Shown piece by piece: positions 38,063 through 41,910 of a stretch of 41,910 nt of DNA. Below the pieces are notes generated by a model. The model had not been told where the DNA came from. It was given only the letters and a program-made list of their open reading frames with translations, and searched no databases. Both the position numbers and the translations under genes were made by a program. The first letter of the stretch is position 1. Each line of letters opens with the position of its first letter. The stretch lies in assembly GCA_023091735.1 (NCBI GenBank), contig JALKBU010000413.1:1-41910 (forward strand). Reading direction: 5' to 3'. This DNA is from Trichomonas tenax (Eukaryota; Parabasalia; Trichomonadida; Trichomonadidae).

Positions 38063-38660
38063 ATGGCTTTAGCCGATTTAAAGAATCAATCCCCATCAAA
38101 TACAAATTCGCAAAGTGTAATTGTTAATGTTGCACCTGCCGAAAAAACTAAAGAAATAGGTAAGCCGTATGTTGATGAAGACGGTATTGTAATAGTTCCG
38201 ACAAAATCAGATGAAGTCAAAAATGAAAATGAAAATATTAGAGTTTCATACACCTCCAGAAAATCCTTACGCAGCTACTCGAGAACTTTCAAACTTTAAT
38301 GATATCAAAAACGATTATGAAGAATTGAAAGCATTACTGAAACAGCAGGAATCAATAAGTCAAGCTTTGTCATTAATGTTAAATTTAGTTGAACATAATC
38401 CCTTAATCGTTAATAAAGTTATTGTTGCCCCTTGTGATGTTTTGACTGAATTAATCAAATTATTAACATCCGCAGATGAAGTTTCGTTTAAAGAAGCTGA
38501 CCCAGAAATTGGATGCAGTTTTTCAAACGTTAAATATAACATTATTGAAAAGATTTACGTAATCAAAAACAATGAAACATTTAATTTGAAATATTCATTC
38601 CCCAATGTTATAAAAATAATAGATAAACATAGGATTTCATTAAAACTCGTCGCTAACTAA
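38063..38660 (+). pseudogene. Cassette gene A, frameshifted; possible Maverick/Polinton gene
   Basis: The ATG at 38063 opens MALADLKNQSPSNTNSQSV, and this frame runs to DEVKNENENIR. From about 38240 the protein-like sequence continues in the +1 frame as EFHTPPENPYAATRELSNFN and on to ILKLVAN-type ending at 38660. Joined, this would be about 198 residues; the single frameshift marks decay, a sequencing error, or recoding. The first part is flexible and charged, the middle (DYEELKALLKQQESISQA) a short coiled coil, the end beta-rich. I do not recognise the family. Gene B follows after about 20 bases and gene C overlaps B, so the three form a virus-like compact block. Mavericks are very abundant in T. 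vaginalis, which is why I suggest one. Confidence 0.5.
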
Positions 38661-38679
38661 AATCTTTTATTTTTATTAA

Positions 38680-39012
38680 ATGACTTAATTAAAAGAAAGT
38701 TATACCATAACTTCAAAAGACCCAAACAATTATAACTTGATTCGTACTAACTTACAACCACCATTAACTCAAATGTATAAATTAACATTAACTAGTTTTA
38801 CAATAAAAGCTTGTTTTATCCTTATTGATAAAAATGACTTTATTGAAATTAAAGATAAAAAATACTTCTTCATCGACGAATATTCAGATATTACAACCGT
38901 TGGTTTTTCAGAAATTTTAAGTTCTTTATTAGGTGCAGATTTCAACATAACCATAAATCAAACCAGTCTTTTAGTTATAAAATCAAATGAACCGTTTATT
39001 AATATTCAATGA
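38680..39012 (+). pseudogene. Cassette gene B, nonsense at codon 3; possible Maverick/Polinton gene
   Basis: An ATG at 38680 reads M, T, then TAA, then LKESYTITSKDPNNYNLIRT and continues open to 39012. A single C-to-T change of CAA would explain the stop. The ~110-residue product alternates short hydrophobic and polar runs (LTLTSFTIKACFILIDKNDF, FFIDEYSDITTVGFSEILSS), as in a small beta-sandwich, such as a capsid or fibre-like protein. I do not recognise it. The stop codon overlaps the ATG of gene C by 4 bases. Confidence 0.45.
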
Positions 39013-39413
39013 GTTATAACATAAAATTAATTTCAGGTTTTTACGATTCTGCACTTCCATTAATATCAACAAATGAACTAACAGCCCCGAGTATTGGTTT
39101 AACTTTATCGACTCCAGTTCTTTACATAATATCAAATTTAGGGGCTAAGTGTTACGATAATAAAGATAAATTGTATTGCGACCGTAAAATATTAATGGGA
39201 ATTAATAATTCATTTACAACAAATTATCCAATCATCATTACCAACATTGAATTTTCTTCTTACCTCCCTATTAATTCTTTATCAAATATTGAATTTAGGC
39301 TTGTTGATGCCAACCATCACGATTTAAAATTATTATCTCCTATGTATTTATCCGCAACTGTAAAATCTGTTGAAATCGAAGATGAAGTTTTAAACGAACA
39401 ACCGACAAATTAA
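39009..39413 (+). CDS. Cassette gene C, intact small beta-rich protein; possible Maverick/Polinton gene
   Basis: A 134-residue intact frame whose ATG shares ATGA with the end of gene B. The product starts MSYNIKLISGFYDSALPLIS, has strand-like segments (VLYIISNLGAKCYDN, PIIITNIEFSSYLPINSLSN), and the phrase IEFRLVDANHHDLKLLSPMY near residues 93-112, then an acidic tail. It lacks a signal peptide or membrane segment. The overlap, AT-rich codons and shared style suggest co-origin with A and B. A structural protein of a Maverick/Polinton is my best guess, based on the abundance of these elements in T. vaginalis and the layout, not on recognised homology. Confidence 0.55.
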   Translation: MSYNIKLISGFYDSALPLISTNELTAPSIGLTLSTPVLYIISNLGAKCYDNKDKLYCDRKILMGINNSFTTNYPIIITNIEFSSYLPINSLSNIEFRLVDANHHDLKLLSPMYLSATVKSVEIEDEVLNEQPTN

Positions 39414-39875
39414 AACATTTATTTTTACCATCAACTTTCACCATTTATTTTTCATCAATTTAAAACATGACTTTATTAGTTATAGGCCTCATTTTCACAC
39501 ATTCATTTAAGTAAAGCATCATCTTTCACAATTTATTTTTTCATCATCTTTCTTCAATTTTTCTCAATTTACCCCATTTCTTCAGGGTTCCACCCTTCAT
39601 CTACTCGAGTAAATCCCTAAGAATCGACCAATTTCATCAAATTTCATTTTTTGGTTCAACTTTTTCAGAAATGCCCAAAAACTCACGAAAATCATTAATT
39701 TACCCCCATTTCCTCAAGGTTCTATCCTTCATTTACTCGAATAAATCCCCAAAATTTGAAGTTTTAAATGATTTCAAAAGATAAACCAAATTTCCTCAAA
39801 ATGTTAAAACGTGCTGAATTCTTCAAATCTTAACGTGAAAACATCCAGAAATCATTAAATTTCTTCATTTTTCGT
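39414..39875. repeat. Noncoding stretch with a diverged ~53-bp direct repeat pair
   Basis: 39566-39618 and 39697-39750 match in order: AATTTACCCC, CATTTC(T)TC, GGTTC, CCTTCAT(C/T)TACTCGA(G/A)TAAATCC. Other short pieces (TCACAATTTATTTTT, CATCATCTTTC) also recur. There are no good ORFs. It may be the noncoding flank of the cassette. Confidence 0.6.
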
Positions 39876-40081
39876 AGCCAGGCTGCGTGCAAGCACGCGG
39901 CAGAGGCTCATTTGTGTGTGTGGCCCGAATAAACGGGGCCACATATAAAGCAATTAAGAATTACTTAATGCTAGCATTTGAAGAGGTTATATGCACTTGT
40001 CTCCTCAGGAGTGCGCAAGGCTACCACTAGGAACCCGGTCAAGTTGGTGGTAGCCTTGCTTTCATTGCACCTGCAATGAAA
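39876..40081. other. Island of six consecutive hairpins; candidate structured RNA, possibly bacterial/phage DNA
   Basis: In order: AGCC/GGCT and GCTGCGTGC/GCACGCGGC (39876-39908); TGTGTGTGGCCC/GGGCCACATATA with two G-U pairs (39915-39947); ATTAAG/CTTAAT (39953-39969); CTTG, CTCC / GGAG, CAAG (39996-40019); GCAAGGCTACCAC/GTGGTAGCCTTGC, a perfect 13-bp stem with a 19-base loop (40015-40059); and TTTCATTGCA/TGCAATGAAA (40060-40081). The fourth and fifth stems share CAAG, so they exclude each other. GC content is far above the flanks. On the minus strand the island codes GFLVVALRTPEETSAYNLFK in a short open frame. An A run follows on the + strand. No tRNA or rRNA is recognised. Confidence 0.55.
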
Positions 40082-41243
40082 AAAAAAATTGCTCAATATG
40101 TACACATTCTGGCTTACACTCATTGCTGTGTTAAGACCGTGGAAGCTATAAAGATAATTCACGGGCTACACAGAGAACAAATCAAAACTGTAATAAGTAG
40201 GCTTAACAGCTGGGGTTGCTCAAAATTAGCCAAGAAATTGGAAAACGATAATGAAGAATTATCTTCCAGTTTTTTAACAAAATTTTGTGAGCATTGGCAT
40301 TTTGATTAAATTGGCAACCAACGTTGAACTTTCCCGCAGGATTCATTGCAACGTAGTCGCCATAACTAACTGGTTTTCCATATTTAAGGTTTTTTACAAA
40401 TATTCATCCGTTCTTACTCTTTAATATGGATGAAACATGCCCATCCGCAAAAATGTCATTTAGAATTCTAACAATTATCCGACCCTCAATATTTCGGTGG
40501 TCAATCCCAAAGACCAGCACATAAGCGCATGCTGTTGCTTCATCGTTACAGGCATCCAAATGCTATCCTATTTTGAAGAGCTTAGAAATTTGGAAGCAGC
40601 CTTTGTGACCACTACATCAGGCTGGACTAATGTTCGAATTTTTGAGATCTTTTGTATTTTATTTGTATCCTTCATTCAAAATTTGAGGCAGACAGACTCA
40701 ATTTTTGTGTGAATTTTTTTAATTGTCGATGGACACTCCTCGCGCCTCACACAATTTGGCATGAGGCTACTTAGACAGTTTGGCATACATCTCATAGTAC
40801 TACCTTCCCATTGCAGTCAAGTTCTCCAACCCTTCGATGTAGGGCTTGCATCAAAAATTAAATCTATATACCAAAAGCTTTTGGTTATAAATAGATTGAA
40901 GTACAAGCTGGAGAATGCCAGTATGACTCGACAAATACGATATATAAGGATAAGGGCGTTTCTGGATGCTTGGACGTCCATTTCCGCCACAGAATGTGAG
41001 CAAGCTTTCAAAAGCTATGGTTTTTTCCCGTTTTCAATTGAAAACCTTGCCATGAAGGAGCTGATAACTAATGATTTCCAAACAATATATCAAAAATCAA
41101 ATCGAAATATAAATTCAATTATCAGTTGGAAAGAATTGACCTCCGATGCCTTCATTAATACACTTGCGCAACACAAAAGAGTTTTACATTTTCTGAATAA
41201 TATCGATTTTACAATATATATATATCCCAAGTTACTCTGTTAG
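40076..41243 (+). pseudogene. pogo-type DDE transposase, broken
   Basis: Fragments in several frames follow a pogo/Tigger transposase. LTKFCEHWHFD (about 40275-40306) and RIHCNVVAITNWF (about 40335-40375) lead to NMDET with the first catalytic Asp at 40429-40431. TTSGWTNVRIFEIF (about 40610-40650) precedes an in-frame TGA at 40710. The same frame then reads FLIVDGHSSR with the second Asp at 40728-40730 and LPSHCSQVLQPFDVG with the third at 40836-40838, a DD35D spacing. The last ORF, 40761-41243, is the intact C-terminal part of the DDE domain and tail. All three catalytic codons survive, but at least two frameshifts and a stop disrupt the gene. I could not find matching ends or a TA duplication. 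Confidence 0.88.
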
Positions 41244-41423
41244 AAGCACTTATTGTATGGATCAACAACGGCAAAGAAGGTTCAACTATCAGCCTTTTTC
41301 CTGGAATTTTATTTCATCAAAAATTTTGTATTAATTCACAAGATTTTTTATTAATTTTTAGTTTGTTTGTATAAATAGCTTCTTATATTAATATGTTTTG
41401 CTCGTCATTTAGCTTTTTTTGTA

Positions 41424-41459
41424 GGAATTTGAGCATTTTTTCAAATATGCTCAAATTCC
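41424..41459. repeat. Perfect 13-bp hairpin downstream of the transposase
   Basis: GGAATTTGAGCAT (41424-41436) and ATGCTCAAATTCC (41447-41459) pair perfectly around a 10-base loop. It could be a subterminal repeat of the pogo-like element or a transcript end structure; I see no matching copy near 39.9 kb. Confidence 0.6.
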
Positions 41460-41810
41460 AAGAAACGGTGTTTCATATGTGCCTGTAGGATGTAAAGATA
41501 GTAAATATCAAACTAAAAATGTCGAAAAAGCAAGTTGTTTTCACCTCACCAAAATTTTGTCCCAGAAATAATTGATAGTGTTTATAGAAAAATTATTTTG
41601 CTCAATATGTGATCTATAATGGATATAAAGTAATATTAATCATATTTGTTGTTTGGATGCACGTTACACTCGGATCGAAATTAAGGCAGTTTGGGCCAAT
41701 TCAACCCAGGTAAATTTATTCATGAATCTCATCAGTATTCAGTTCCCCGATGTATATTCTCTCATTACCAATCATATTCGATCGAGTCTATGACAAAAGT
41801 GAACACCAAA

Positions 41811-41910
41811 AAGTGACACAGGAACCTTAAAGTCACTTTTCATGAATAAACTGTCACTTTTTGCGCGGGCAAATTGTCACCTTTATAAAAAGTGTCATAA
41901 ATATCTTTGT
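41811..41910 (+). promoter_or_regulatory. Cluster of initiator-like sites at the right edge
   Basis: TCACTTT at 41833-41839 and 41852-41858 and TCACCTT at 41877-41883 all fit the trichomonad initiator on the + strand, within 50 bases. No ORF begins before the edge, so the gene they serve would lie beyond it. The CCGCGC core also occurs at the left edge (near 22-30), in the opposite orientation. Confidence 0.5.

Noticed and set aside
1..41910. CRISPR arrays, tRNA and rRNA genes, bacterial operons
   Set aside because: No regular spaced repeats, no cloverleaf with a GGTTCRANYC-type arm, no rRNA core sequence; gene content is eukaryotic.

Overview
The window looks like nuclear DNA of a parabasalid flagellate, and best fits Trichomonas vaginalis or a close relative. 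The evidence is the AT-rich, intron-poor, single-exon gene layout, very short predicted 5' leaders with initiator-like TCA(C/T)TT sites just before several ATGs, stop codons that often run into TAAA (the trichomonad poly(A) signal type), an organellar Hsp70 with a hydrogenosome-style presequence, and BspA-like leucine-rich repeats, ankyrin repeats and Sel1 repeats. The species name is inference; no search was run.

Layout. 1-2107: mostly empty, with short repeats and one doubtful small ORF. 2108-4370: a Pat1-like mRNA-decay protein (+) and actin (-), convergent. 4371-7770: a short inverted repeat, a decayed BspA-like surface-protein pseudogene (-) and empty DNA. 7771-12940: a small single-pass membrane protein, a membrane-anchored S1/P1 nuclease, a BAR-like coiled-coil protein and a TRAPP-like beta-rich protein (all +). 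13115-15388: three tandem F5/8C (discoidin)-like ORFs without ATG starts. 15679-22766: a PQ-loop (MPDU1-like) membrane protein, a CH-CH/coiled-coil/Sel1 fusion protein, an ERdj3-like DnaJ protein lacking HPD, and a two-domain saposin-like protein (all +). 22912-29808: a TFIIIC TPR subunit, hydrogenosomal-type Hsp70 and an armadillo-like protein (all -).

29971-31274 is a foldback transposon with about 390-bp inverted ends and a 9-bp direct repeat, resembling a non-autonomous Mutator-like element. From about 31.8 kb the DNA is accessory in character: an ankyrin/C2H2 protein with a frameshifted 5' end, a glycine-rich-protein remnant joined to an ankyrin pseudogene, a compact three-gene cassette (38063-39413) that may be a Maverick/Polinton fragment, a GC-richer island of six consecutive hairpins (39876-40081) that may be bacterial or phage-derived, and a broken pogo-type DDE transposase (40076-41243). 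The right edge carries a cluster of initiator-like sites, apparently the promoter of a gene beyond the window.

The left two thirds is ordinary housekeeping content: cytoskeleton, secretory pathway, mRNA turnover, Pol III transcription and hydrogenosome protein folding. Each gene appears to have its own promoter, and nothing suggests operons. The most unusual items are the hairpin island, the non-ATG F5/8C triplet, the CH/Sel1 fusion, the foldback element and a recurrent intergenic TTTACATGTCA-type motif.
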